Shown here: positions 33,402 to 44,900 of the stretch, one piece after another
How positions within the stretch are numbered: the stretch's first letter is position 1
Layout of the letters: every line of letters starts with the position of its first letter
Assembly (NCBI GenBank): GCA_963457665.1
Contig: OY735228.1
Span: 4,231,971-4,295,970 of the forward strand
Reading direction: 5' to 3'
Length of the DNA stretch: 64,000 nt
From: Thysanoteuthis rhombus
Lineage: Eukaryota; Mollusca; Cephalopoda; Oegopsida; Thysanoteuthidae
Translations under genes and position numbers: made by a program
The notes under the pieces: model-generated
What the model was told of the DNA's origin: nothing
The model's database searches: none
What the model saw: the letters and a program-made list of their open reading frames with translations, nothing else

Positions 33402-33818
33402 CCTAATACTAAAAACGATTTTAAATGTATTTGACCTTTAAGTAGCCGAAACAGTGCACCATAGCCAAAAATAAAGAATCAAGACACCGTCTCCATAATA
33501 AAATCAGTTTGGGTTTCTTGTTGGAACCAAAGTTCACATTTAAACCTGCTGCAGGAACTAACTTGAAAATCCTCCCATACAGCGGTATTTCTAATTGCTA
33601 ATTTCGTGGCACCCATCCCCTCTCCAAGTAATATGAAACTGGTTCGCTAATGTTTACTGCATTTCTTATCAAAGAAGAGAATGGTGTACCGAGTATCAAG
33701 TAAATAAGACTCTTCTTTCTCCTTCTCATCGAATATTAAATTTCAGTTTCACTTATTTATTTTATAGATATGAAAAAAATATTTTATTAAGAAAAAAAGG
33801 CTGTTGCCAACCTCTGGG

Positions 33819-33883
33819 TGCCGAAACCTAGGATTGAAGCAGGGACCTTTACCCTAACGCTCTCCCAATTGAGCTATTTCGGC
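33819..33883 (-). pseudogene. tRNA-Phe with anticodon deleted
   Basis: Acceptor and D arm are near-canonical (GCCGAAATAGCTCAATTGGG). Eight nt covering the anticodon are missing (CGTTAGGGTAAAGG). Confidence 0.85.
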
Positions 33884-34731
33884 TGAAGAAACTATTCGTT
33901 CAAAATTGAGACCTAACCTTTTCAGGATACAAAATAGCTTCTAATATAACGTTTCTCATAGTGATCCGCGTTGTCTTGACTTTTGCGTGAACTTTATCAA
34001 GCAATCCAGCTGACATAATGTCATAGCAACAATGTCGAAGACAGATTGTCCATTAAACAGCGATTATGAACATATTTGTTCCCTTCCAATCTTTTCCTTT
34101 CCCACCAAGTACACATGATGTAAGCTCAATCAGATCGGGGACTTCTGATAATTACTTTTGAAAGCCGACTTTCTTGATGAACTGTCAGTGCCAGTGCAAA
34201 AAAGCAAAATCGATGTTACTACTAAATTAAAAAATGCAAATTTTTGACCTATTAAATTATTTTGTGTCATTATAGCAGCTGGTGAAAATAATTGATCGGA
34301 GTAGATATTATTTCAATAAGGTCACACCTTTTCATTTCATTGTGACGTGTTGACACATGAATGCAATAAAAAAAAACCTGACCTCGAGAAAATTATTTTA
34401 AGCATATACGGTTCTGCTTGGGATTGTTCTCTTGTTTTATCGAGCAGAAAGGTGTGTGATAGCCACCATACGAAGGAGACATCTCATACACATAACACAT
34501 ATGTTTTATAGTCTAGACATTCGAAAATGTCGGTGTATCTTGGCAGCGACCAAAAACGTTCATTTTGTTAGGTATCAAGCATTATCTACACTTTGTAAGA
34601 AGTGTCCATATGAATTAGGCGTTGATTTAAGCTACAAATTAGTTGTAGTTGTGAGTAAGACATCAATCTCACTCAAACGAAAAATTACTTGATTTTAGAA
34701 ATCTGATTAAAATATTCTAGATTCTATCTAG
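33884..34731. other. Phe-flank block and unassigned sequence
   Basis: 33940-34065 matches 37430-37520 and 42520-42590 (shared CAGACTGTC-like GTCGAAGACAGA... region), each near a Phe-like remnant. A frame at 34432-34692 has no recognisable domain and is not called. Confidence 0.4.
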
Positions 34732-34779
34732 GGTCCCTCGTGTGTGAAAAAAACTTGATAACCACTACACAATGGAATC
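34732..34779 (-). pseudogene. tRNA-Val 5' fragment
   Basis: The minus strand reads GATTCCATTGTGTAGTGG then TTATCAAG. The T arm and 3' acceptor are absent. Confidence 0.6.
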
Positions 34780-34943
34780 AACTTTTACTGAAGAACTTCT
34801 CACCAAGATCATTACCGGTCAGCAGAGCGGTACTCAAGGTTAAAAAACGTAGTATCTCTTACAGTTCTTTTCTTCTATCTTCTTACAGAAAAAATGAACA
34901 TTCAGACGATGGCCATATACAAAAAGCAATTTCAAATTAATCA

Positions 34944-35060
34944 TCAGCAGCAGCCGTTATAAGTCCACTGCTGGACAAAGGCCTTTCCCATTTCCTTCCA
35001 CGACGAGTGTCTGACGTCTCTCCATCATATGTATTTTCCTGCTGAGTTTACTGTACTACC
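34944..35060 (-). mobile_element. RTE-type 3' end, different subfamily
   Basis: Contains CCACTGCTGGACAAAGGCC followed by TTTCCCATTTCC, the antisense form of a very common animal RTE-family 3' terminus. It is distinct from the CGTTGGACATAGACC subfamily elsewhere in the window. Short fragment. Confidence 0.6.
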
Positions 35061-35735
35061 TGCACCAATCAGTTAACGTTTTGCTCCTTCGGGTTTATAG
35101 ATATACAAATAATCGTTTGGAATTGAGAAATGTTTATATCCTCATATTCATTTTACTCTAACATGTCTTTGTACCAGCGATTTAAGTTTTGAAGGGACTC
35201 TGACATTAGAAGAATCGCTTCTGGACAAATTAGGGAGAGTAACCACCCAGGATGTGAAGTAGATTGGTCTTGTTGGCCGAATTTTTACCTTGGCACACTC
35301 ACACACGCTAGGTTGCTTTTTTTCTGTATATTTTCACCTTATTTTAATGCAGGTTGTTTTGATTATTTTACCAAGTTTCTCTTTGATCGACACAAGTTTT
35401 TTAACAAGTTAGTTTTTGAAAATCCTTCCGATAATTTATTTTTCAGTGGAGGGTCGATATTCTATGTAAATTTATGCAAAGTTGGATATTTATTTTGTGC
35501 CCAGCAGCGTTCACCTTCATCTAAAGAGTTGCTATCTGTTACCTGTTGATGTGTTACCTATAAACACCAACGTGTGTTGCTTTGTAACGCCAATTTTTTA
35601 ATCACCATTGCATTTCGTTAAAAAAGAAAGTGTGCATTAAATGCCACGAAAACAAAAAAAAAAATTAGACATCGACTGAAAATATATTAGTCGATATTAC
35701 CACCTGCAGTAATCTTTTCAGATTCAGCCTCCGGA
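35061..35735. other. Non-coding with dispersed repeat copy
   Basis: 35395-35520 is a copy of the ATGTAAATTTATGC...GCCCAGCAGCGTTC repeat. A 78-codon frame spans it but its sisters are not open, so it is not called. Confidence 0.45.
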
Positions 35736-35809
35736 CATCGAAACCCGAGACGGAACTAGAGACCTTTAGATCTTCTAATCTAACCCTCTCCCTATTGAGC
35801 TATATCAGC
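35736..35809 (-). pseudogene. tRNA-Phe-like, 8-nt anticodon loop
   Basis: Anticodon stem TTAGA/TCTAA and GAA are kept, but an extra base makes the loop TTAGAAGA. The acceptor and T arm are mutated. Confidence 0.75.
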
Positions 35810-36521
35810 CAGAGAATGCAACTCTATCAAATCGAAATTACATTGTTTATGAATGTAAGATAGATTCAAAGATAACGTTTTCTTTTGGATTCTTTTCTAA
35901 TCAAAACTTTTCTTTTTTTCAGAATATATTTTGGGGGATTACGAAGTGAACAGCTGGCTGGCTATCTGTCTATGAATGTGTCACGTGTACAGGCCTCACT
36001 GATAGTACCAGAGGGATAAAAATTTAAACATTTACTCATTATTATGTCTTAAGTAAAAGAAAAAAAAAGGTTTCGAAGGTTTTTTGTCCTCAAAATGTTT
36101 TTAGTGGAAGGAGGCCAGTTTACAATGTAAGTTGATGCTAACTCCGTCCTTAGTTTGTGTCCGGCAGCGTTAGTGCGTGATTTGTGAAAAAATGACTTTT
36201 TAGAGATCCAACAAAAAAAGAGATGTAACTTCTTCATTGACCCCCACCTCTACTTTTTAAATTTTTTTTTATCGTCACCAACACAGCTTTCTACCAAAGA
36301 ACATTGGTTCTGTGATCTTTTTTACTCAGATACTAACTGGACTTCTTTTTACTATTAGCCGAATATAAAAGAACACTCTCCAAGATTTATCTATCTATTT
36401 GTTTTATTTTATTCCAGTTTATTCACATCTATTGTTTGATCATCACGGGAACTCAAATAACACCATCTGTATATAAACCCAAAGATTGTTAACCCAGAGC
36501 TGCTATTGCAATTCTGACTTC

Positions 36522-37090
36522 ATCATCATCATCAGTCTTTAAACGTCCTTCATTGGACATAGACCTTCCCCAGGATTTGCCACACTTCTCTATCATGGGC
36601 GTCACGGAGCCAGTACTTCCTGAACTTGTCTAGCTCGTCTCTCCATCTAATATTCTGCCGGCCTCGGTTTTGCTTGTGATCTCTGGGGATCCATGTCGTA
36701 AGTAGTGATGTCCATCGGTTGTCTGCCATTCTTGCAACATGGTCAGCCCACCGCCATTTGAGATTTCTAATGGATTCTATGATGTCCTTGACTCTTGTCT
36801 TTTCTCAGATGTACTGTGCTGTATTGTGGCCTCTCCATGTGAGGCCCAGCATTATTCTTTCATGTGCACGTTGCATAGTTCTCAATTTACAGGTCTGTCT
36901 CTTGGTTAGGTTCCATATTTCAGCTCCATAAGTGACTAATGGGAGGATGCATTGGTTTTACACCCTTCTTTTTAGGATTATTGGGATCTTCTTATTTTTG
37001 AAGGTTGAGCTAGCTCTGCCAAAGGCTTGCCATCCTAGTGTGATTCTTTGCTTGTTTTCTTCTTCTTTTGAGGGTCTCATGGAGATTCAT
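36522..37090 (-). mobile_element. RTE retrotransposon 3' end
   Basis: (ATC)n tail at 36522-36535, then the antisense RT C-terminus. The minus-strand frame is mostly readable from about 37000 down to 36565, with a stop near 36810. It is uninterrupted where the 26-kb copy carries the retroposon (empty site near 36840-36855). Confidence 0.75.
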
Positions 37091-37842
37091 TGTCCTAGGT
37101 AGATGTAGTGGTCTACTTCCTCTAGTTCTGTGTCCTCGGATCACCCAAAAGATACTTAAAGTGGGTTCTGACACAATCAAATCGCGACGTACAGAAAAAA
37201 AATCCAACTATTTCGCATTTGCTGCACCAAACCTGCTCAGGGATACCATCGATGGCCATTAAAGGATTCCCTGCAATCACCCGATTTTCTTCATCTTTTC
37301 TTTTTCTTTTGCCAAACACATGGACACGCACAACAGTCACCTGTCACTGTCAGGGATTCATCAAACCTCAGTCAGTTCGCATCTAATTAGGTTTTCGTAT
37401 GCAAAATCTCCATTACGGATGTAATCCGCGTTGTTTTGACCAATGAAGGAACTCTTTCAAGAAATCCAGTCATACTTGTGGCCATGACAATACTGTCGAA
37501 GACAGACCGTCTATTAAGAGCAATACGAAACTTACATTAAAAATCATACAGAAGAAATTTACGAGTCTGACCTTCCGTTTCAAATATCACTAATAGGTAC
37601 CTTTAACGAAAGATTGCCAAATTTTCAATCCATATCTAATATTGAACGAAATTTTCCTTGAAAAAAAAATTCTATCCCAAATTTTCAAACGAGACTGTAT
37701 TTTTTTCTTTTGGCAATTATAACCCAGCACCTCAAATAATCACATTTTTGATGGGTACTATGCAAATGAATAATGATCATACTTAGAACGTACATGGAAG
37801 CAACCAATCTCTTAGAAATAAAAGGATATCAACGATCTAACA
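37091..37842. other. Unassigned, with Phe-flank block
   Basis: 37430-37520 matches 33960-34065. Frames at 37068-37340 on both strands overlap each other and the RTE boundary, and have no recognisable product. Confidence 0.4.
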
Positions 37843-37915
37843 TGATCTTGCTGGGGTTCGACCCCAGGACATTTGGCATGTATAGTGAGCATGATAACCA
37901 CTTCACAACGGGATC
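37843..37915 (-). pseudogene. tRNA-Val-like, degenerate
   Basis: 73 nt; the T arm still pairs (CTGGGGTCGAACCCCAG). The acceptor is scrambled and the anticodon arm (loop near TATACAT) is broken. Confidence 0.7.
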
Positions 37916-40044
37916 AACAGGTGGTGATAATACTTCAATATCATCATAACGCCAGTATCTAAAATCAAATCCCTTGTCTCTCTACCATCCCTTCCTCCCA
38001 TAGAAATAATGAACATCGAGCCAGCGTTCACAAGTCCTTTTTTTAGAAAACGATTCCATAATAGTTGATTCATCTATAAAAAATATTTGAAGCACTTGTG
38101 ATTTGTCATTGAGACGGCTATTGATATTCATATAGCGTTATGAAACTATATTGATACTCCTACAAAACAACAAAGCTGCTGCTTGAACTATCTATATCCG
38201 ATAATAGTAATGCTATGAGACTACTTCGTCCCTTTACTGTGACGTCACTTACCTTCTCACAATGCAGTATTAAAAATCTTTAAAAAAGAACACATATGTC
38301 TCTATTGTCTTGTCTTTATCTCTAATTTTAATCAAATCACGGATCATTAAAACCCTGTATATTGATATATAAGATAGGTCATATCAAAAGAATCGGTCGT
38401 TGGACAACTTTGGGACTGAAACCTCCTACTTGAATATTGATTTGATTGTCAGGTTAGTCCAATCCAATTTTGGCACTTTTAAGAAATGTTTCCAGTATTT
38501 TCACTGGTTTACATCTGACTATGCCACGAGCACAATTTTTCCTATGGGCGCTTATGGGACTCCGGAGCAGATGTTTTTTAGCAAGTTAGTTTTTGATCTC
38601 CCAACCCCCTAATATAGGATTAAAGTGGTTTACAATGTAAATTTATGTTAAATTGATTCCTTGTTTATTTTTATCAGGATGCCTTCATGATTGCCTAAAA
38701 TTTGCTTTTTCTTTAATTCATCAAAAGGCTTCCCGTCCCTTCGTGTTAATATAACTTGAGAACTACACAGCGTATCCCCATTCCATGTAAGACGATGGAA
38801 CTGACTTTAAGGTATTATTTTAGTTTTTTTTTTTAAAGCCAAACCTTCAGTTTTCCATTGGGATCATTTTACAATGTAAATTTATGTTAATCGTCCCCTT
38901 CGATGACGACTATCGATATAGCCACCAAATTTTCTGTGTTCTCTAATAGGACCTGACGTATGTTTTCGCATGATCAACATGAAGCGAGGTTTTTATGAAT
39001 CTTCAATATAAATACTTCCAAACAAAATATGTCACAAATTTTTTTTGTATGCTTCGGTGTGTATAATCTTCAAGATGGTGTCAAAGATGACCACCGAATA
39101 TTTATAATTCCCACTCAAGATAATTTTTTCAATGGTTTCTTTGTGGTATCAAGTGTGCTTGATAACATCAAAATTCTGCCACAGTGTGTCCATTGGAAAG
39201 GTATAATCATTTAGATGGCGTCCGAATTGACTGTCAAATTAGTTAGCTTTATGAAAAAAACAAAAACAAACACCCTACCTCCAACCTATGAAAAATTTTG
39301 ATTTGATCCCCTTAACAATAGCACAATCGGAAATAAAGAGCAAGCCTCCGCTTTTTGTCCCCCACTCATGGGAAAGTGGCTACGGACGCCCATCAGTAGA
39401 TAACAATGACACCACGCAACCAACTAATAATAACAAAATTTCAATCTCATGATATCGCCAGATTAGACCAATGCCCAAGGTTAAATCACGTATGTATCTC
39501 CAACAACCCTTCTCTTCTTTCGGCTCATGGAAAAAAGAAACATCCAGTCACCATTCATAATAACTTATCTTAAGCGACTTCAAAGAAATTGGTTTATTGA
39601 TAGAAATATTCAGTTTGAAAGAAAAAATCTCCATTACAATCTAATATGTCATTTGAGCAGCAATTCGTAAGCAGTTCGTTAGCAGAGTTCATAGGGAACT
39701 CAAACATTAGAAGAATCGGTGTTTGGATAATATTGAGACAGGTTAGATGCTCTTGTTGGCCGAATACGATTTGGGCATCTTCACTAGATTGATTTTACTT
39801 TTTTGTTATTTTTCTGTAATTTTTGAATTTTTTTACATTATTGTAATCAATGTAATCAGATTGCCCTGATCAAACACGAGATGGTAATTCATTTATTCAT
39901 TTTGTTGCTTTTCAATACAACGCTCTTGTCGTTTCACATTTTGCATTTAATGATTTTCTTCCAATAAAGCGAAAACATTTTATTTGAAAGATAGGTATAT
40001 GATTATCTATATTTATAAACCAAAAGAACGGTAACAAATTTAAA
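37916..40044. other. Long non-coding stretch
   Basis: Contains copies of the dispersed ATGTAAATTTATG repeat at 38575-38700 and 38860-38900. No tRNA or mobile-element coding remnant is seen. Frames of 60-70 codons at 38400 and 39029 have no domain I recognise. Confidence 0.4.
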
Positions 40045-40117
40045 TGGTTCCGCTGGGAGTCGAACCCAGGACCAGTCGCGTGTGAGGCGAATGTGATAAC
40101 CACTACACTACAGAACC
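40045..40117 (-). tRNA. tRNA-Val(CAC), slightly degenerate
   Basis: Loop CTCACAC (anticodon CAC). The T arm CTGGG-TTCGACT-CCCAG is good and the acceptor has one wobble. The outermost anticodon-stem pair is T.C mismatched. Minus-strand T4 lies at 40025-40022, 19 nt downstream. Confidence 0.65.
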
Positions 40118-40446
40118 AAGCAACTACATCGAACCCGATCGATACAGACGAAAACCATCAGCAGACCTGAATCGCTTGTTTCTCTAAGATCTGTTCTCTT
40201 CTATCTTCACATAGAAATATTGAATTTTCAGTCAGTGTTCATAGAAAAACAATACCAATATGCTAGTTGAAATATTTTCATTTATATAAGAATCAAAACA
40301 ATTTAAGCGGATGTGTTTGGAGCAATCTAAACTTCCATGTAGAGGGAAATGATTGAAACGATGGCTTGAGAGACGATAAAACAAGTAACAAGTGAAAAAC
40401 ACACTTGATTGTGTCCTCCCAAATGTTAGCCAAAATATGTAAGTAA

Positions 40447-40500
40447 TGAAATCGTTGAAATAAAAATCTAAAGGTCTCTTGTTTAATCCCAGCATTTTTT
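40447..40500 (+). pseudogene. tRNA-Phe-like remnant
   Basis: Keeps AAATCTAAAGGTCTCTTG and TTTAATCCCAGCATTTT. Placed about 400 bp right of Val 40045, as in the other older modules. Confidence 0.45.
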
Positions 40501-40980
40501 TTCATATAGTACGTGCAGTCCTTGAACGACTCAGAAAAGGGTCATAAGTCTCCGGCTCAAGATAGCTGACTCTTGAATGCTTCATTAAGAATCACACTGC
40601 ACTCTCCACGAACAGGGTATCAGCCAAAAAGAATGTTCCTATGGTACCATCGCCTCTTTACTCCCCTAATCTGAATCTTTGTGACTATTCTGTTTCCAAA
40701 AATCAAAACAAAAATATGTGGTCACAATTTGGGAACTGTTGAGAACATCCACCAGGTCATGACGAACCATCCGAAGGTAGTGACAGTTGAAGACTTCTAG
40801 CACTGTTTCTGTGAGTGGGAACAACGTCTCTGTCGGTGTGTGGCTTCCCAGGAAAACTATTTTGAAGGGGATAAAGTTGATTCGTGATTAAGTTGATGAT
40901 AAATACAGTTTACACAATCAAACTCTTCATCTTCTGGACATACTTCATGTATACATTTGATCGTGTATTCCTAACTGATG

Positions 40981-41042
40981 ACCAAAATAGCCCAAGAAGG
41001 AGAGTGTTAGACTGAAGACCTAAAGCTGTTCCGATTTTGACA
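40981..41042 (+). pseudogene. tRNA-Phe-like remnant, GAA kept
   Basis: Retains AATAGCCCAAGAAGGAGAG and GTTAGACTGAAGACCTAAAG with anticodon GAA. The T arm is truncated. Confidence 0.7.
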
Positions 41043-41746
41043 TCTGTATCACGGATTTCACTTTTCTTTATTATCAGACCGATATTATCTTATATCCCTA
41101 AACTTTTGTAGATAGACCAACGAACCTAATTATCTTTCTACTATATGTCTATCCGTCTATGATTTCAAAACTCGATAACAGCTATGGCCACCAATTTTTT
41201 CTCGTTATCACTGAGACATCGGGGCAGGTTTTCAGCAAGATAGTTTTTGTCCCATCCTTGAAGTTTTTAGTGGTGTTCAATTTTCAGTAGAAATTTATGC
41301 TAAATTGGCCCCTTATTTTATGTCCAGCAGCGTCCACCTTAACCTGAAAAAAACTATCAAAAGCCAGTTCATCTGCCTGCCTGCTCATCCATCTGACAGG
41401 GCATCGCTAAAGTCACGCAGAATAAGTCCATGAAATTAGTGACCCTGGAGAAGTTTTTTTTTCAGTAAATTACTTCCCAAAGTTCGTTCATTACACGGGG
41501 GTCGATTTACAATGTAAATACATGCTAAAATGGACGAATTTTTGTACCCACTTTTTCAGCTGTCGACAGGCGTGCCCTTCAAAATAAGCAGTGGTAAATT
41601 TAGATAGGAGGGAAAGGTTACTGGGAGAATGACTGTTTGCTAACTGGAACGGAGACTCCGTATCGTTCATGGAGTGAAAGGGAGAGTAACATGGAGGGAA
41701 GACTATCTATCGGCTGGAGGAGCTGAGAGTAAAAATAGCACTGCTG
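41043..41746. other. Dispersed repeat copies
   Basis: 41175-41345 and 41455-41570 are two adjacent copies of the ATGTAAATTTATGC family. 41550-41745 matches 32700-32905 and leads directly into the RTE tail, the same joint as at 9.87 kb. Confidence 0.5.
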
Positions 41747-42262
41747 AACTCATCATCATCATCATCATCATCATCATTGTATTAACATCTGTCGTTGGAT
41801 GTAAACCTTCCCTAGGATCCGCCACACCTCTCTATCGTGGGTGTCGAAGAGCCAGTATTTTCTGAATTTATCCAGCTCATCTCTCCATCTAACACTCTAC
41901 CGGCCTCGGTTGCGCTTGTGATATCTGGGGATCCATGTCGTGAGTCACGATATCCATCTGTTGTCTGACATTCTTGTAACATGGCCAGCCCATTGCCATT
42001 TGAGATTTTTAATGGATTCTGTGATGTCCCTAACTCCTGTCTTCTTCTGGATGTATTGTGCTATCTTGTGGTCTCTCCATATGAGGTTGAGCATAATTTT
42101 TCATGTACACATTGCATAGTTCTTAATATGCGGGTCTGTCTCATGGCCAGGTTCCATGTTTCAGCTCCATGAGAGACTATTTGGAGGATGGCTTGGTTGT
42201 ATACCCTTCTTTCTAGGATTAATGGGATCTTCTTGATTTCTTCTTCTTTTGAGGGTCTCTGC
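41747..42262 (-). mobile_element. RTE retrotransposon 3' end
   Basis: (ATC)n at 41753-41777 followed by the antisense RT C-terminus. It has no retroposon at the site near 42080-42096 (empty-site comparison for 26889). It ends against a degenerate tRNA-Phe at 42260. Confidence 0.75.
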
Positions 42263-42330
42263 CGTAACCCTGGAACTAGGGACCTTCAGATCTTAAGTCT
42301 TACGTTCTCTCAGTGTAACGCTATTTTTGC
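42260..42330 (-). pseudogene. tRNA-Phe-like with TAA in the anticodon position
   Basis: Keeps the T-arm region and an AGACTTAAGATCT anticodon arm. Abuts the RTE fragment, so the acceptor end is disrupted. Confidence 0.55.
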
Positions 42331-43901
42331 TGGCAACGGTTTATGTATAAATTGCGATAAATCAGAACTTGTTATAATTGTCAAAGACAGAAAGTCTATG
42401 GAATACCTCGTAGACACCATCGCCTTCCACGATTTAAGATTAATAGAGTCTCAACTAGTTCCCATCCCATTGTGCAGAATCTCCACAATGTTACCCACCT
42501 TTCCTTGACCTATAAATGAACTCAGTTGAGAAGTCCAGTCGACTTGCTGTCACAGCAATACTATCAAAGACAAATTGTCTATTGAATAAAGATAACAAAC
42601 ATATGTTATGCTACTGACTTTTTTTTTATTTCCCACTTTACGCTAAATATAAACTCAACTGGATCGATGATACTTTAATCAACTTTTTGAATGAATCATC
42701 GTAGACGTAACAATAAGGAGCCATTACATAATGATCCATTACATTTAGCAGTCCCACAAATAGAGTTGTAGAAACGATATCTCATTTGACCCTCTAAAAA
42801 AATGTAGATTAAAATGAAATCTTAGACAATTTTAGGCCATAAGATTTTATTCTGGTTAATATACCTATGAACAGTATTTCTTATACAATCAATTATTGCT
42901 CTTAGGTTGAAAATATCGACATGCCAAGCTTGAAAATAGGGGTTCAAAAACCTGGCTCTTATCTCGAATCAAATATTGTTCACGGATACAAAGTGTCCAC
43001 ATCGACTACGTGACTATGTAAACTCAAAACAGACTTGTGGATACAATATCTTATTTAACCCTCAAAAGAATATAAATTAAAATGATATCTTGGACAATTT
43101 TGGGCAATAAGATTTTGTTCCGGATAAAATACTTATGAACAATGTTTCTTATACAATCAATTACTTCTCATGGTCTTGTGAACAAGCACAACATCTTTCT
43201 ATTGCCCTAGATTGCAGGAGTCATCGTGGATTTTGAGTGGGGTGGGGACGTAATCAACTTACGAGTTTGGCCCTTCATCCAGATAACAATGAGTGTCCAC
43301 ATTTTCAATCTTCTTCATCGATTTGAAACGAGATTTTTGGAAGACAGATTTTCTTTCGTTCAATAATCCAATCCGATAAAACAAAGACATTTTCCATAAA
43401 ATTAGCATTCATAACTACCAATCCATGTCTTGTTATGTTGATTGTAAAAACTTATGATTCGTCTTGTGTAATAATCGTGTTTTATCTCTACAAAAAGATT
43501 AGAAGGAAAACGTCCATTTGTTCAAGTAAAATGACAAACTGTACGAATAACGTTAGCTAGAAATAAATTAAAAAGGAAAATGGTGTTTGATCAAGACTGT
43601 TTGGCTTACATAATGATATAACTCTTTTTGTTTTTAAAATCTCCGAAACAGTAACATGGTGAACAACTGATGATCCCAAAAAGGGAAAATTTAGACATTG
43701 TGCCATACTAATGAAGTATATGTTAAGAAAAACCAAAAAAAAAAACAAACAAAAATTGCATTGACAGATATTAAGTGAGTGAGGTGATATAAAAATATTT
43801 TAATATATATATATATAAATAAATACGTGTGTGTGTGTATTGTGAGAGATACAAGTGTGTGCACACACGTGTGTAATGATCGCACAAAAGTTTTCCTCAT
43901 C
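42331..43901. other. Unassigned, with a 135-bp direct duplication
   Basis: 42767-42902 and 43033-43170 are about 135-bp diverged direct repeats (both contain TCTTATACAATCAATTA). A short (GT)n tract lies at 43826-43840. 42520-42590 is a Phe-flank block. No gene is seen. Confidence 0.5.
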
Positions 43902-43974
43902 TGGTTCCGCTGGGGATCGAACCCAGGACCTCTCGCGTGTGAAGCGAGCGTGATAACCACTACACTACGGAACC
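43902..43974 (-). tRNA. tRNA-Val(CAC)
   Basis: Perfect canonical copy, same body as the 4252 gene. Minus-strand T4 (43889-43886) lies 12 nt downstream. It is the last canonical gene before the array, only 926 bp from the first array monomer, and in the same orientation. Confidence 0.95.
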
Positions 43975-44447
43975 ATCTGATATTATGCTCGTCTTCATTT
44001 TAGTCAACAGCATAACTCTGATAGCGCTCTTCACAAGTTTAAATTGCTTATGTCTCTAACATCTCTTTTCTTCTTTCTTCTCAGAGAAATCCAATCAACG
44101 AATCTGATCTTGGCACTAAGACTTTGATTGCTATTTTCCAGTATAATTTATATTTTTGCAGCCAATGGAAGCAGATTGTTTTGATTATATGATTGAGTTT
44201 TTCTCTGTGCAGCACAAGGTCACAAGTTCTGGGGTACCAAGCGTGATTCGAATTGAAATACAAAGATTTTAAAACTGATCTTTTCATTAAATGTTTCAAT
44301 CTGAAGGAAACACTTAAAGCCAAAATTTGTGAAGCAGATTCAAACCCAACATAAAGGAAAATACTTTGAGAAGATAGAGGAAGACCCAAGGGAAGATAAC
44401 GCAAACGCCAAATGATCGTGAGTTCGATTGAATGCATGTACTCATAA

Positions 44448-44520
44448 TCCAAAATAGTTTAGTACGGTGGACGTGAGACTGATGATCCAAAAGATCCTGC
44501 TTCAATCCCATACTTCGACA
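44448..44520 (+). pseudogene. tRNA-Phe-like with GAT in the anticodon position
   Basis: Keeps CCAAAATAG and CTTCAATCCCATACTTCGACA. The loop reads CTGATGA and the stems are mismatched. Confidence 0.6.
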
Positions 44521-44900
44521 TTCACTTTTCTTCAAAATGAGAAAGAAATTTTTGCTGATTCGTGTGAAGAGGAAATATTTGGTTAAAAAAAAAAGACTCA
44601 TTTGATCTACATTCAAAAATCAAATCAACTTTCAACCGATTTTAATGAAACCTTGACGACTGAAAAAAACGGACGTCGTTTTGAAGATCTAAAAAAGAAA
44701 TTATTTTTGACATACGTTATCACTACGTTTGAATATCTATTCATTATTTGGAATTTAACAAGGTTATTGTTCACTTGCTACTTGCACCATGTAACCCAAC
44801 ACTACCTGTTTAATGATTGGATGAAAAATTTGGATAAATTGCATTAATAGTACAAACTAGAATAAGTTTTCAATGGTACAAAATAGATGAATAACAAATT

